Source: Neisseria subflava (GTDB lineage: Bacteria > Pseudomonadota > Gammaproteobacteria > Burkholderiales > Neisseriaceae). Taken from it: DNA of 64,000 nucleotides. The stretch lies in NCBI RefSeq assembly GCF_005221305.1, contig NZ_CP039887.1, positions 1,984,001 to 2,048,000 on the forward strand, read 5' to 3'. A program made the translations under genes and the position numbers. Positions 1-8,989 of this stretch are shown piece by piece. Positions within the stretch are counted from its first letter, which is position 1; every line of letters begins with the position of its first letter. The notes beneath the pieces were generated by a model. The model saw nothing but the letters and a program-made list of their open reading frames with translations, was not told the origin of the DNA and did not search any database.

Positions 1-1
1 A

Positions 2-478
2 GGCGTGCTGGTGGGTAGAGCAGGGCTTGCCGCCCAGGCGGATAAAGAGTGGGATAAAACCATCCGCTACCGCTATACGCCTTCCGTTGCCCAAGCCTTT
101 GAATTGGGTTGGAACAAAACCGTCAACTATTCGTGGACAACCCTCAAATTTTTCGGAAAACTGGTTACAGGCAATGCCTCTTTGAACCATATTTCCGGCC
201 CCTTGACCATTGCCGATGTCGCCGGACAATCCGCCAAACTCGGATTGCAGAGCTACCTCGAATTTCTGGCCTTGGTCAGCATCAGCTTAGGCGTGTTGAA
301 CCTTTTGCCCGTGCCCGTTTTAGACGGCGGACATTTGGTTTTCTACACCGCCGAATGGATACGCGGAAAGCCTTTGAGCGAGCGCATACAGGCAGTCGGC
401 CTGCGCTTCGGACTGGCAGCCATGCTTTTGATGATGGCTGTGGCTTTCTTTAATGACATCAACCGTTTGTTTGGATAA
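2..478 (+). CDS. rseP: RIP metalloprotease RseP, C-terminal part (5' end outside window)
   Basis: Site-2 membrane metalloprotease that cleaves anti-sigma factors and signal-peptide remnants within the inner membrane. Only the last ~158 codons are present; the reading frame is open to the first bases of the window, so the N-terminal HExxH zinc site is outside. Visible hallmarks are the sequence LNLLPVPVLDGGHL (the conserved LDG motif of site-2 proteases, whose Asp binds zinc) and a final hydrophobic segment (LAAMLLMMAVAFFNDINRLFG). It ends 3 bases before the bamA ATG, the usual rseP-bamA arrangement in beta- and gammaproteobacteria, so the two are probably cotranscribed. Confidence 0.93.
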   Translation, partial: GVLVGRAGLAAQADKEWDKTIRYRYTPSVAQAFELGWNKTVNYSWTTLKFFGKLVTGNASLNHISGPLTIADVAGQSAKLGLQSYLEFLALVSISLGVLNLLPVPVLDGGHLVFYTAEWIRGKPLSERIQAVGLRFGLAAMLLMMAVAFFNDINRLFG

Positions 479-481
479 TTT

Positions 482-2878
482 ATGAAACTGAACCAGATTG
501 CTTCCGCTTTAATGGTATTGAGCCTGTCTCCACTGGCATTGGCTGACTTTATCATTCAGGACATCCGCGTCGAAGGCCTGCAACGCACCGAGCCGAGTAC
601 CGTCTTCAACTACCTGCCCGTTAAGGTCGGTGATAATTTCAATGATGCGCGCAGTGAAGAAATCATCAAAAAACTCTACGCAACCGGTTTCTTTGACGAC
701 GTACGCGTCGAGACCATGGACAATCAAGTCCTGCTGACCGTGATTGAGCGTCCGACCATCAGCTCGCTCAATATTACTGGTGCGAAAATGCTGCAAAACG
801 ATGCCATCAAGAAAAACCTTGAAGCATTTGGTTTGGCGCAATCCCAATACTTTAACCAAGCAACGCTGAACCAAGCCGTTGCCGGTTTGAAAGAAGAGTA
901 TTTGAGCCGTGGCAAACAGTCTGTCCAAATCACTCCGACTGTGACCAAACTCGCCCGAAACCGCGTGTCTATCGATATTGCCATCGAAGAGGGCAAATCT
1001 ACCAAGATTACCGATATTTCATTTGAGGGCAACGAAGTTTATTCCGACCGCCGTCTGATGAAACAAATGTCCCTGAGCGAAGGCGGCATGTGGACTTGGA
1101 TTACGAAGAGCAACCAGTTCAATGAGCAAAAATTTGCTCAGGACATGGAAAAAATTACCAATTTCTATCAAAACAACGGCTACTTCAACTTCCGTATTTT
1201 GGATACCGATATCCAAACCAACGAAGACAAAACCAAGCAGACCATTAAAGTAACCGTCAGCGAAGGCGACCGCTTCCGCTGGGGCAATGTACGCATCGAA
1301 GGCGATACGCTGGAAGTGCCGAAAGAAGATTTGGAAAAACTGCTGACCATGAAGCCGGGCAAATGGTATGAACGCGCGCAAATGTCCAATTCGCTCGAAG
1401 CCATCCAAAACCGCATGGGTCAGGCAGGTTACGCATTCAGCGAAATCAATGTCCAACCGATTCCAAATGCCGAAACACATACCGTTGATTTTGTGTTGAC
1501 CGTTCAACCGGGTCGCAAAATCTATGTAAACGAAATCAACATTACCGGCAACAACAAAACCCGTGACGAAGTCATCCGTCGCGAGTTGCGTCAAATGGAA
1601 TCAGCGCCTTACGACTCTGCCAAACTGCAACGTTCTAAAGAGCGCGTTGAGTTGTTGGGCTACTTCGACAACGTTCAATTTGATGCAGTTCCTGTGGCCA
1701 ATACCCCTGACCAAGTTGACCTGAACATGAGTCTGACCGAACGTTCTACCGGCTCGCTCGACTTGAGCGCAGGTTGGGTTCAGGATACCGGTTTGGTGAT
1801 GTCTGCCGGCGTGGCTCAAGACAACCTGTTCGGTACGGGTAAATCCGTTGCCCTGCGTGCCTCCCGCAGTAAAACCACAGTAAACGGCTCGTTGTCGTTT
1901 ACCGACCCATACTTCACACCTGACGGCGTAAGCTTGGGCTACGACCTTTACGGCAAGACTTACGACCCGCGTAAAGCTTCTTCCAGTGCGAAACAATATA
2001 AAACCACGACTTTCGGCGGCGGTTTGCGTATCGGTATTCCGGTTACCGAATATGACCGTGTGAACTTCGGTTTGGCCGCAGAGCGTCTGACCGTGAATAC
2101 CTACAAAGGCGCGCCTAAACGCTATGCCGACTTTATCAATCAATACGGTAAAGGCGACGGCAGCGGCGTGGGTAACTTCAAAGGCTGGTTGTACAAAGGT
2201 ACCATCGGCTGGGGCCGCAACAAAACCGACAATGCCTTGTGGCCGACCCGCGGTTACCTGACCGGCGTAAACGGCGAAATCGCTTTGCCGGGCAGCGACC
2301 TGCAATACTACACCCTGACCCACAACCAAACTTGGTTCTTCCCGTTGAGCAAAGATTTCACGCTGATGCTGGGTGGCGAAGTCGGTTATGGCAACGGCTA
2401 CGGCAAAACCAAAACCATGCCGTTCTTTGAAAACTTCTACGGCGGCGGCTTAGGCTCTGTCCGCGGTTTTGAAAGCGGTACGCTGGGCCCGAAAGTCTAT
2501 GACGAATACGGCGAGAAAATCAGCTACGGCGGTAACAAAAAAGCCAACGTTTCCGCAGAGTTGCTCTTCCCAATGCCGGGCATTAAAGACTCGCGTACCG
2601 TCCGTCTGAGCCTGTTTGCCGATGCGGGCAGCGTGTGGGACGGCAAAACCTACAACGACGGCAGCAGCAGCAATTCCAATGGCGTGTCCCAAAACGTGTA
2701 CGGCGTAGGCACAACGCACAAATCGACATTCAAAAACGAATTGCGTTACTCTGCCGGTGCTGCCGTGACCTGGCTCTCTCCGCTGGGTCCGATGAAGTTC
2801 AGTTATGCTTATCCGATTAAGAAAAAAGAAGGCGACGAAATCCAACGCTTCCAATTCCAACTCGGTACGACATTCTGA
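482..2878 (+). CDS. bamA: Outer membrane protein assembly factor BamA (Omp85)
   Basis: Central subunit of the BAM complex that folds beta-barrel proteins into the outer membrane. The 798-residue product has a signal peptide (first ~21 residues ending LSPLALA), five POTRA domains covering roughly residues 22-425, and a C-terminal 16-strand barrel. The barrel contains the conserved lumenal-loop motif VRGFESGTLGP (near residue 660) and ends in the aromatic signature FQFQLGTTF. Length matches the family. It follows rseP by 3 bases and precedes skp after a DUS hairpin. No oddity was seen. Confidence 0.97.
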   Translation: MKLNQIASALMVLSLSPLALADFIIQDIRVEGLQRTEPSTVFNYLPVKVGDNFNDARSEEIIKKLYATGFFDDVRVETMDNQVLLTVIERPTISSLNITGAKMLQNDAIKKNLEAFGLAQSQYFNQATLNQAVAGLKEEYLSRGKQSVQITPTVTKLARNRVSIDIAIEEGKSTKITDISFEGNEVYSDRRLMKQMSLSEGGMWTWITKSNQFNEQKFAQDMEKITNFYQNNGYFNFRILDTDIQTNEDKTKQTIKVTVSEGDRFRWGNVRIEGDTLEVPKEDLEKLLTMKPGKWYERAQMSNSLEAIQNRMGQAGYAFSEINVQPIPNAETHTVDFVLTVQPGRKIYVNEINITGNNKTRDEVIRRELRQMESAPYDSAKLQRSKERVELLGYFDNVQFDAVPVANTPDQVDLNMSLTERSTGSLDLSAGWVQDTGLVMSAGVAQDNLFGTGKSVALRASRSKTTVNGSLSFTDPYFTPDGVSLGYDLYGKTYDPRKASSSAKQYKTTTFGGGLRIGIPVTEYDRVNFGLAAERLTVNTYKGAPKRYADFINQYGKGDGSGVGNFKGWLYKGTIGWGRNKTDNALWPTRGYLTGVNGEIALPGSDLQYYTLTHNQTWFFPLSKDFTLMLGGEVGYGNGYGKTKTMPFFENFYGGGLGSVRGFESGTLGPKVYDEYGEKISYGGNKKANVSAELLFPMPGIKDSRTVRLSLFADAGSVWDGKTYNDGSSSNSNGVSQNVYGVGTTHKSTFKNELRYSAGAAVTWLSPLGPMKFSYAYPIKKKEGDEIQRFQFQLGTTF

Positions 2879-2886
2879 TGATGTTT

Positions 2887-2925
2887 AGGCCGTCTGAAAC
2901 CAGGTTTGTCCGTTTCAGACGGCCT
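2887..2925 (+). terminator. Inverted DUS pair downstream of bamA
   Basis: AGGCCGTCTGAAAC and its reverse complement are separated by 11 bases. They form a stem of two uptake sequences, the common neisserial terminator form. There is no strong T-run after it and skp follows immediately, so it may only attenuate. Confidence 0.6.
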
Positions 2926-2989
2926 CATGGCAGATTGGTGGCAAGCTTATTGCAAACCGCCCGTTTGTTTTCAAGCAAGGATTTTTATC

Positions 2990-3499
2990 ATGAGTAAAAT
3001 AGCCGACACCCTCCGTGTCCTCGCCGTAGCCCTGCCGGGTTTCGTGCTGTTGCCGCAAGCGGCGGCGGATGGCGTGCAGAAAATCGGTTTTATCAATACC
3101 GAGCGCGTTTATCAGGAATCCAAGCAGGCACAAAACATTCAGATGACTTTGGAAAAAGAGTTCAAAAGCCGTCAAACCGCCTTGCAAAAGCTGCAGCAGG
3201 AAGGCGAGGCTTTGGAGCGAAAACTGAGCGGCGACAAGCTCAGCGACAGCCAAAGGGAAGCGGAAACCCAAAAATGGCGCAATCTGGTACAGAAATTCCG
3301 CAAGCAGCAGGCTGAGTTGGCTGAAGACTACAACCTACGCCGCAATGAAGAATTCGCCGCGCTCCAGCAAAATGCCAACCGCGTCATCGTCGATTTGGCC
3401 AAGCGCGAAGGTTACGATTTCATCTTGCAGGACGTGATTTACGTCAACGGCCGCTATGACATTACCGACAGCGTTATCAAAGCCCTAAATGCTCACTGA
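2990..3499 (+). CDS. skp: Periplasmic chaperone Skp/OmpH
   Basis: Periplasmic holdase that delivers unfolded outer membrane proteins to BAM. The 169-residue product has an Ala-rich signal peptide (LPGFVLLPQAAA), then a beta segment (KIGFINTERVYQES), a long charged coiled coil (~residues 50-110) and a closing beta region (YDFILQDVIYV), the Skp tentacle architecture. The ATG at 2990 is preferred over an upstream start at 2906, because only it places the signal peptide at the N terminus and it is preceded by an AAGGA Shine-Dalgarno. It lies in its conserved position between bamA and lpxD. Confidence 0.93.
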   Translation: MSKIADTLRVLAVALPGFVLLPQAAADGVQKIGFINTERVYQESKQAQNIQMTLEKEFKSRQTALQKLQQEGEALERKLSGDKLSDSQREAETQKWRNLVQKFRKQQAELAEDYNLRRNEEFAALQQNANRVIVDLAKREGYDFILQDVIYVNGRYDITDSVIKALNAH

Positions 3500-3538
3500 C
3501 CCTGCTCGGCAGCGAATATAACCATACAGACAAACCTA

Positions 3539-3578
3539 AGGCCGTCTGAAACCCAAACCGGCATCTTTCAGACGGCCT
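3539..3578 (+). terminator. Inverted DUS pair between skp and lpxD
   Basis: AGGCCGTCTGAAA pairs with TTTCAGACGGCCT across a 14-base loop. Stem-loop of two uptake sequences at the 3' side of skp; no long T-run. Confidence 0.5.
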
Positions 3579-3600
3579 GACATCTTGACGGCAGATTATC

Positions 3601-4641
3601 ATGACTTCACAAGCATACACCCTGTCCCAAATCGTTTCCCAGCTCGGTGGCGAATGGAAAGGCAAAGACATCGCCATTACCGCCGTCCGTCCGTTGGATC
3701 AGGCGCTGGCGGAACACATCAGCTTTTTGGCCAATCCGAAATACAAAGCCGAAGTACACGACAGCCAGGCAGGCGCAGTGATTGTGTCGCCGAAAGCCGC
3801 GGACAAATTTGCAGGCCGCAACCTGATTGTGGCTGCCGACCCTTATCTTTATTTTGCCAAAGTGGCACGATTGTTCTCGCCGATTGTCAAAGCACAGGGC
3901 GGCGTACATCCGACCGCCGTTGTCGAGGCAAGCGCCAAAGTGCCGGCAAGCTGCGAAATCGGCGCGAATGCCTATATCGGCGCGAATGCCGTATTGGGCG
4001 AAGGCTGCCGTATTTTGGCCAATGCTGTTGTCCAACACGATTGCATGTTGGGTGATGAAGTCGTGTTGCATCCCAACTCCGTCATCTATTACGGCTGCAC
4101 TTTGGGCAACCGTGTCGAAATCCACAGCGGCGCCGTCATCGGTGCGGACGGTTTTGGCTTGGCCTTTGCCGGCGATTCATGGTTTAAAATTCCGCAAACC
4201 GGCGCAGTCACGCTGGGCGATGATGTGGAAATCGGTTCGAACACCAATATCGACCGTGGCGCAATGAGCGACACGACCGTCGGCAACGGCACCAAAATCG
4301 ACAACCAAGTCCAAATCGGCCACAACTGCAAAATTGGTTCGCACACTGTTATCGCCGCCAAAACCGGTATTTCCGGCAGCGTTACCATCGGCAATTATTG
4401 TATTATCGGCGGCGGCGTCGGCACGGTCGGACACATCGAAATCGCCGATAAAACCACCATCGGCGGCGGTACATCCGTCACCCACAGCATTACCGAAAGC
4501 GGCCAGCATCTGGCCGGTATTTTCCCGATGTCGGGCTACAAAGACTGGGCACGCAATGCCGTTTATATCCACCGTTTGAGCGAAATGAACAAACGCCTCA
4601 AAACGCTGGAAAAACAGCTTGCCGACAGCGGCGAAGCCTAA
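3601..4641 (+). CDS. lpxD: UDP-3-O-(3-hydroxyacyl)glucosamine N-acyltransferase LpxD
   Basis: Third step of lipid A synthesis: transfers a 3-hydroxyacyl chain from acyl-ACP to the 2-amino group of UDP-3-O-acyl-glucosamine (cytoplasmic homotrimer). The 346-residue protein has the N-terminal uridine-binding domain (residues ~1-100, with SFLANPKY) followed by many left-handed hexapeptide repeats (IGANAYIGANAVLGEG and so on) and a C-terminal helix (RLKTLEKQLADSGEA). The motif HNCKIGSH contains the expected catalytic His. It sits in the conserved skp-lpxD-fabZ-lpxA-lpxB order. Confidence 0.97.
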   Translation: MTSQAYTLSQIVSQLGGEWKGKDIAITAVRPLDQALAEHISFLANPKYKAEVHDSQAGAVIVSPKAADKFAGRNLIVAADPYLYFAKVARLFSPIVKAQGGVHPTAVVEASAKVPASCEIGANAYIGANAVLGEGCRILANAVVQHDCMLGDEVVLHPNSVIYYGCTLGNRVEIHSGAVIGADGFGLAFAGDSWFKIPQTGAVTLGDDVEIGSNTNIDRGAMSDTTVGNGTKIDNQVQIGHNCKIGSHTVIAAKTGISGSVTIGNYCIIGGGVGTVGHIEIADKTTIGGGTSVTHSITESGQHLAGIFPMSGYKDWARNAVYIHRLSEMNKRLKTLEKQLADSGEA

Positions 4642-4713
4642 AGGCGGCGCAAACAGTCCGCACCTGCATCCGAATACGTTTAAACCCAATACAAACAAGG
4701 AAAGACGAACATC

Positions 4714-5163
4714 ATGGACGTACAACTCCCGATCGAAGCCAAAGACATTCAAAAACTTATCCCACACCGTTATCCGTTTTTGCAACTCGACCGCATTACT
4801 GCGTTCGAACCGATGAAAACCCTGACTGCGATTAAAAACGTCACCATGAACGAGCCGCAGTTCCAAGGCCATTTTCCCGACCTGCCCGTGATGCCCGGCG
4901 TGCTGATTATCGAAGCCATGGCGCAAGCGTGCGGCACACTCGCCATCCTCAGCGAAGGCGGCCGTAAAGAAAACGAATTCTTCTTCTTCGCCGGTATCGA
5001 CGACGCCCGTTTCAAACGCCAAGTCATCCCCGGCGACCAACTGGTATTTGAAGTCGAGCTGTTGACCAACAAACGCGGTATCGGCAAATTCAACGCCGTT
5101 GCCAAAGTCGATGGCCAAGTTGCCGTTGAAGCCGTGATTATGTGCGCCAAACGCGTGGTGTAA
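4714..5163 (+). CDS. fabZ: 3-hydroxyacyl-ACP dehydratase FabZ
   Basis: Hot-dog-fold dehydratase converting 3-hydroxyacyl-ACP to trans-2-enoyl-ACP, competing with LpxA and LpxD for hydroxyacyl-ACP. The 149-residue protein carries the signature GHFPDLPVMPGVLIIEAMAQ, where His53 and Glu67 are the catalytic pair, and the N-terminal LIPHRYPFLQLDR motif. Start at 4714 has an AAGGA-type RBS (aaggaaagacgaacatc). Located between lpxD and lpxA as in most proteobacteria. Confidence 0.97.
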   Translation: MDVQLPIEAKDIQKLIPHRYPFLQLDRITAFEPMKTLTAIKNVTMNEPQFQGHFPDLPVMPGVLIIEAMAQACGTLAILSEGGRKENEFFFFAGIDDARFKRQVIPGDQLVFEVELLTNKRGIGKFNAVAKVDGQVAVEAVIMCAKRVV

Positions 5164-5237
5164 GAATGGGACAGGCCGTCTGAAAGTTCAGACAGCATCT
5201 TGCAGGCAATACCTGTATCAGACAGCAAGGAAACAGC

Positions 5238-6014
5238 ATGACCCTTATCCATCCGACCGCCGTCATCGACCCTAAAGCCGAACTCGACTCCAGTGTCAAA
5301 GTCGGCCCATACAGCATCATCGGCCCCAATGTGCAAATCGGTGCGAATACGGAAATCGGCCCGCACGTCGTCATCAACGGCCATACGACCATCGGTGAAA
5401 ACAACCGCATTTTCCAATTTGCCAGCCTCGGCGAAATTCCGCAGGACAAAAAATACCGTGACGAGCCGACCAAGCTGATTATCGGCAACGGCAACACCAT
5501 CCGCGAATTTACAACGTTCAACCTTGGTACGGTCACCGGTATCGGCGAAACCCGTATCGGCGACGACAACTGGATTATGGCCTACTGCCACCTTGCCCAT
5601 GACTGCGTGGTCGGCAACCATACCATCTTCGCCAACAACGCCTCACTCGCAGGCCACGTTACCATCGGTGACTACGTTGTCTTGGGCGGCTACACGCTGG
5701 TGTTCCAGTTCTGTCAAATCGGTGACTACGCCATGACCGCGTTTGCCGCCGGCGTACACAAAGACGTACCGCCGTACTTCATGGCTGCTGGCTACCGCGC
5801 CGAACCGGCCGGCCTCAACAGCGAAGGTATGCGCCGCAACGGTTTCACTGCCGAACAGATTGCCTCTGTCAAAGATGTGTATAAAACCATTTACCATCGC
5901 GGCATTCCGTTTGAAGAAGCCAAGGCAGACATTCTGAAACGCGCCGAAACCCAAAGCGAATTGGCGGTATTTAAAGACTTTTTTGCACAATCCACACGCG
6001 GCATTATCCGTTGA
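5238..6014 (+). CDS. lpxA: UDP-N-acetylglucosamine acyltransferase LpxA
   Basis: First enzyme of lipid A synthesis: moves a 3-hydroxyacyl chain from ACP to the 3-OH of UDP-GlcNAc. The 258-residue protein is almost all hexapeptide-repeat beta helix (IGPNVQIGANTEIGPH and so on), with the catalytic-His region YCHLAHDC and a C-terminal helical domain containing the typical GLNSEGMRRNGF. The ATG at 5238 follows AAGGAAACAGC. A single DUS lies in the 74-base gap after fabZ. Confidence 0.97.
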   Translation: MTLIHPTAVIDPKAELDSSVKVGPYSIIGPNVQIGANTEIGPHVVINGHTTIGENNRIFQFASLGEIPQDKKYRDEPTKLIIGNGNTIREFTTFNLGTVTGIGETRIGDDNWIMAYCHLAHDCVVGNHTIFANNASLAGHVTIGDYVVLGGYTLVFQFCQIGDYAMTAFAAGVHKDVPPYFMAAGYRAEPAGLNSEGMRRNGFTAEQIASVKDVYKTIYHRGIPFEEAKADILKRAETQSELAVFKDFFAQSTRGIIR

Positions 6015-6025
6015 TTGATGGATTG

Positions 6026-6056
6026 AAGGCCGTCTGAAACTTTTTCAGACGGCCTT
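6026..6056 (+). terminator. Inverted DUS pair terminator after lpxA
   Basis: AAGGCCGTCTGAAA / TTTCAGACGGCCTT with a 3-base loop followed by TT; compact stem typical of neisserial factor-independent terminators. The ~120-base gap to lpxB also contains a partial DUS, so lpxB may use its own promoter. Confidence 0.75.
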
Positions 6057-6174
6057 TGGATTGCAAAAATCCGCGCAGTAGGGCAGGTTTCCTGTCCGTT
6101 TGCTACTGATGCCGTCTGAAAACGGGCGGGCAAATGTCCGCCCCCAAATCTTTTAGCTTCCGAACCTCAACAAC

Positions 6175-7350
6175 ATGAACCCCAATCCTTCCCCCCTTAT
6201 CGCCATCAGCGTCGGCGAAGCTTCCGGCGACTTGCTCGGCGCACATTTAATCCGTGCCATTAAGGCGCGTTGCCCGAACGCGCGGTTTACCGGCATCGGC
6301 GGCGAGCGAATGAAGGCAGAGGGTTTCGAGAGTTTGTACGATCAGGAAAAGCTGGCGGTGCGCGGTTTTGTTGAGGTCATTAAACGCCTGCCGCAAATTT
6401 TGAAAATCCGCAAAGGGCTGGTGAGCGATTTAATCCGCCTCAAGCCGGATGTGTTTATCGGCATCGATGCGCCGGACTTTAATCTCGGCGTGGCGGAAAA
6501 ACTTAAGCAGGCAGGCATTCATACCATTCATTACGTCAGCCCGTCGGTTTGGGCGTGGCGACGCGAACGGGTCAATAAAATCGTGCATCAGGTCAACCGC
6601 GTGTTGTGCCTGTTTCCGATGGAGCCACAGCTTTATATTGATGCCGGAGGTAAGGCCGAGTTTGTCGGCCATCCGATGGCGCAAACCATGCCTGTGGAAG
6701 CGGATAGGGCGGCTGCGCGGCAGAAGCTGGGCGTTCCTGCGGACGTGCCCGTGTTTGCCATATTGCCCGGCAGCCGTGTGAGTGAAATTGATTACATGGC
6801 GGCGGTGTTTTTTCAGACGGCCTTATTGCTGCTGAAACGTTACCCGCAGGCACAGTTTTTGCTGCCTGTGGCAACGGCCGCAACGCGCAAACGCATTAGC
6901 GAAATTTTGGCGCAGCCTGAGTTCGCCTCTCTTCCCATCACGCTGACCGACAAGCAGTCGGATACGGTTTGCACCGCTGCCGACGTGGTATTGGTTACCA
7001 GCGGTACGGCGACTTTGGAAGTGGCCTTGTGCAAGCGGCCTATGGTCATCAGCTACAAAATTTCGCCGCTGACTTATGCGTATGTGAAACGTAAAATCAA
7101 GGTGCCGCATGTCGGTTTGCCTAATATTCTGTTGGGTAAAGCCGCCGTTCCCGAGCTGCTGCAACACGATGCCGTGCCTGAAAAACTGGCGCAGGCCGTG
7201 GCAGACTGGTATGACCACCCTGAAGCCGTGGCCGCGTTGGAACAGGATTTCCACGCCTTGCATCTGCTGCTGAAAAAAGATACGGCGGCATTGGCAGCGG
7301 CGGCAGTATTGGAAGAAGCCGGATTTTCAGACGGCCTGAAAGACAAGTAA
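6175..7350 (+). CDS. lpxB: Lipid-A-disaccharide synthase LpxB
   Basis: GT-19 glycosyltransferase joining UDP-diacylglucosamine and lipid X into the beta-1,6 disaccharide at the inner membrane surface. The 391-residue protein starts with ISVGEASGDLLGAHLI, the family N-terminal signature, and contains HYVSPSVWAWRR and the C-terminal donor-site region TSGTATLEVALCKRPMVISY. A DUS is embedded in coding sequence near 6815 and another in the last codons (FSDGLKDK). The gene ends 9 bases before murJ, implying cotranscription. Confidence 0.97.
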   Translation: MNPNPSPLIAISVGEASGDLLGAHLIRAIKARCPNARFTGIGGERMKAEGFESLYDQEKLAVRGFVEVIKRLPQILKIRKGLVSDLIRLKPDVFIGIDAPDFNLGVAEKLKQAGIHTIHYVSPSVWAWRRERVNKIVHQVNRVLCLFPMEPQLYIDAGGKAEFVGHPMAQTMPVEADRAAARQKLGVPADVPVFAILPGSRVSEIDYMAAVFFQTALLLLKRYPQAQFLLPVATAATRKRISEILAQPEFASLPITLTDKQSDTVCTAADVVLVTSGTATLEVALCKRPMVISYKISPLTYAYVKRKIKVPHVGLPNILLGKAAVPELLQHDAVPEKLAQAVADWYDHPEAVAALEQDFHALHLLLKKDTAALAAAAVLEEAGFSDGLKDK

Positions 7351-7359
7351 GGAAAATAC

Positions 7360-8898
7360 ATGAATTTATTGGGAGCCTTGGCCAAGGTTGGCAGCCTGAC
7401 GATGGTGTCGCGTATTTTGGGCTTTGTACGCGATACGATTATCGCCCGTGCGTTTGGTGCAGGCATGGCGACAGATGCATTTTTTGTCGCATTTAAACTG
7501 CCCAACCTATTGCGGCGCGTGTTTGCAGAGGGCGCATTTGCCCAAGCCTTCGTACCGATTTTGGCGGAATACAAAGAAACCCGCTCGCCCGAAGCCACGC
7601 AGGCGTTTGTGCGTCATGTGGCCGGTATGTTGTCGTTTGTGTTGGTCGTCGTTACAGCGCTGGGCATACTTGCCGCGCCGTGGGTGATTTATGTTTCCGC
7701 GCCCGGTTTTGCCAAAGATGCCGATAAGTTTCAGCTTTCCATCGACCTGTTGCGGGTAACGTTTCCTTATATCTTTTTGATTTCCTTGTCTTCTTTTGTC
7801 GGCTCGATACTCAACTCCTATCATAAATTTGGCATTCCCGCCTTTACGCCGACATTTTTGAATATTTCCTTTATCGTCTTTTCCCTGTTTTTCGTACCGT
7901 ATTTTGATCCGCCTGTTATGGCTTTGGCGTGGGCGGTATTTGTCGGCGGCGTGTTGCAGCTGGTGTTCCAACTGCCTTGGTTGGCAAAATTGGGCTTCTT
8001 GAAAATGCCCAAACTCAGCTTTAAAGACGCAGCGGTCAACCGCGTAATGAAACAGATGGCGCCGGCTATTTTGGGCGTGAGCGTGGCGCAGATTTCCTTG
8101 GTTATCAACACCATTTTTGCCTCATTTTTGCAGTCCGGCAGTGTGTCGTGGATGTATTACGCCGACCGACTGATGGAATTGCCGACCGGCGTTTTGGGCG
8201 TGGCACTCGGTACAATCTTGCTACCTACCTTGTCCAAACACGCCGCCAGTCAGGATACCGAGCAGTTTTCCGGCCTGCTCGACTGGGGTTTACGCTTGTG
8301 TATGCTGCTGACCCTGCCTGCCGCCGTCGGCCTTGCCGTGTTGTCTTTCCCTCTGGTTACGACCTTGTTCATGTACCGTGAATTTACGCTGCACGACGCG
8401 CAAATGACCCAACACGCTCTGATTGCCTATTCCTTCGGCTTGATCGGGCTGATTATGATTAAAGTGTTGGCACCCGGTTTCTACGCGCGTCAAAACATCA
8501 AAACCCCCGTTAAGGTCGCTATTTTCACGCTGATTTGCACGCAGTTGATGAACCTTGCCTTCATTTCGCCGCTCAAACACGTCGGCCTGTCCCTCGCTAT
8601 CGGTTTGGGCGCGTGTCTGAATGCAGGTTTGCTGTTTTTCCTTTTACGCAAACACGGCATCTACCTCCCCGGTAAAGGATGGGCAGCGTTTTTGGTTAAA
8701 ATGGTCATCTCTTTGGTCGTCATGGGCGGCGGTTTGTGGCTGGCGCAATATTATCTGCCGTTTGAATGGGTGCACGTCGGCGGCTTTAAAAAAGCAGGCC
8801 AACTCTGCGTTCTGATTGCCTTGGGCGGCGGCCTCTACTTCGTTTCCCTAGCCGCGCTCGGCTTCCGTCCGCACCATTTCCGCAGAGTAGAAAAATAA
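7360..8898 (+). CDS. murJ: Lipid II flippase MurJ (MviN)
   Basis: MOP-superfamily flippase that moves lipid II across the inner membrane for peptidoglycan synthesis. The 512-residue protein has about 14 hydrophobic segments. Hallmarks are the N-terminal GSLTMVSRILGFVRDTIIARAFG region, FFVAFKLPNLLRRVFAEGAF and SVSWMYYADRLMELP. Start at 7360 is preceded by AAGGAAAATAC and lies 9 bases after lpxB. In many genomes rnhB follows lpxB; here murJ, thiC and others intervene and rnhB is 5 kb away. Confidence 0.97.
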   Translation: MNLLGALAKVGSLTMVSRILGFVRDTIIARAFGAGMATDAFFVAFKLPNLLRRVFAEGAFAQAFVPILAEYKETRSPEATQAFVRHVAGMLSFVLVVVTALGILAAPWVIYVSAPGFAKDADKFQLSIDLLRVTFPYIFLISLSSFVGSILNSYHKFGIPAFTPTFLNISFIVFSLFFVPYFDPPVMALAWAVFVGGVLQLVFQLPWLAKLGFLKMPKLSFKDAAVNRVMKQMAPAILGVSVAQISLVINTIFASFLQSGSVSWMYYADRLMELPTGVLGVALGTILLPTLSKHAASQDTEQFSGLLDWGLRLCMLLTLPAAVGLAVLSFPLVTTLFMYREFTLHDAQMTQHALIAYSFGLIGLIMIKVLAPGFYARQNIKTPVKVAIFTLICTQLMNLAFISPLKHVGLSLAIGLGACLNAGLLFFLLRKHGIYLPGKGWAAFLVKMVISLVVMGGGLWLAQYYLPFEWVHVGGFKKAGQLCVLIALGGGLYFVSLAALGFRPHHFRRVEK

Positions 8899-8940
8899 GC
8901 AACCGTAGTGCGTATTGCTTTGGCTTAAAGGCTATTCACT

Positions 8941-8976
8941 AAAAAGGCCGTCTGAAACATTTTCAGACGGCCTTTT
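8941..8976. terminator. Bidirectional DUS-pair terminator between convergent murJ and thiC
   Basis: AAAAAGGCCGTCTGAAA, loop CAT, TTTCAGACGGCCTTTT. The long stem with A-run and T-run on both sides can terminate both converging transcripts. Confidence 0.85.
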
Positions 8977-8989
8977 CTTGCTTTACGTT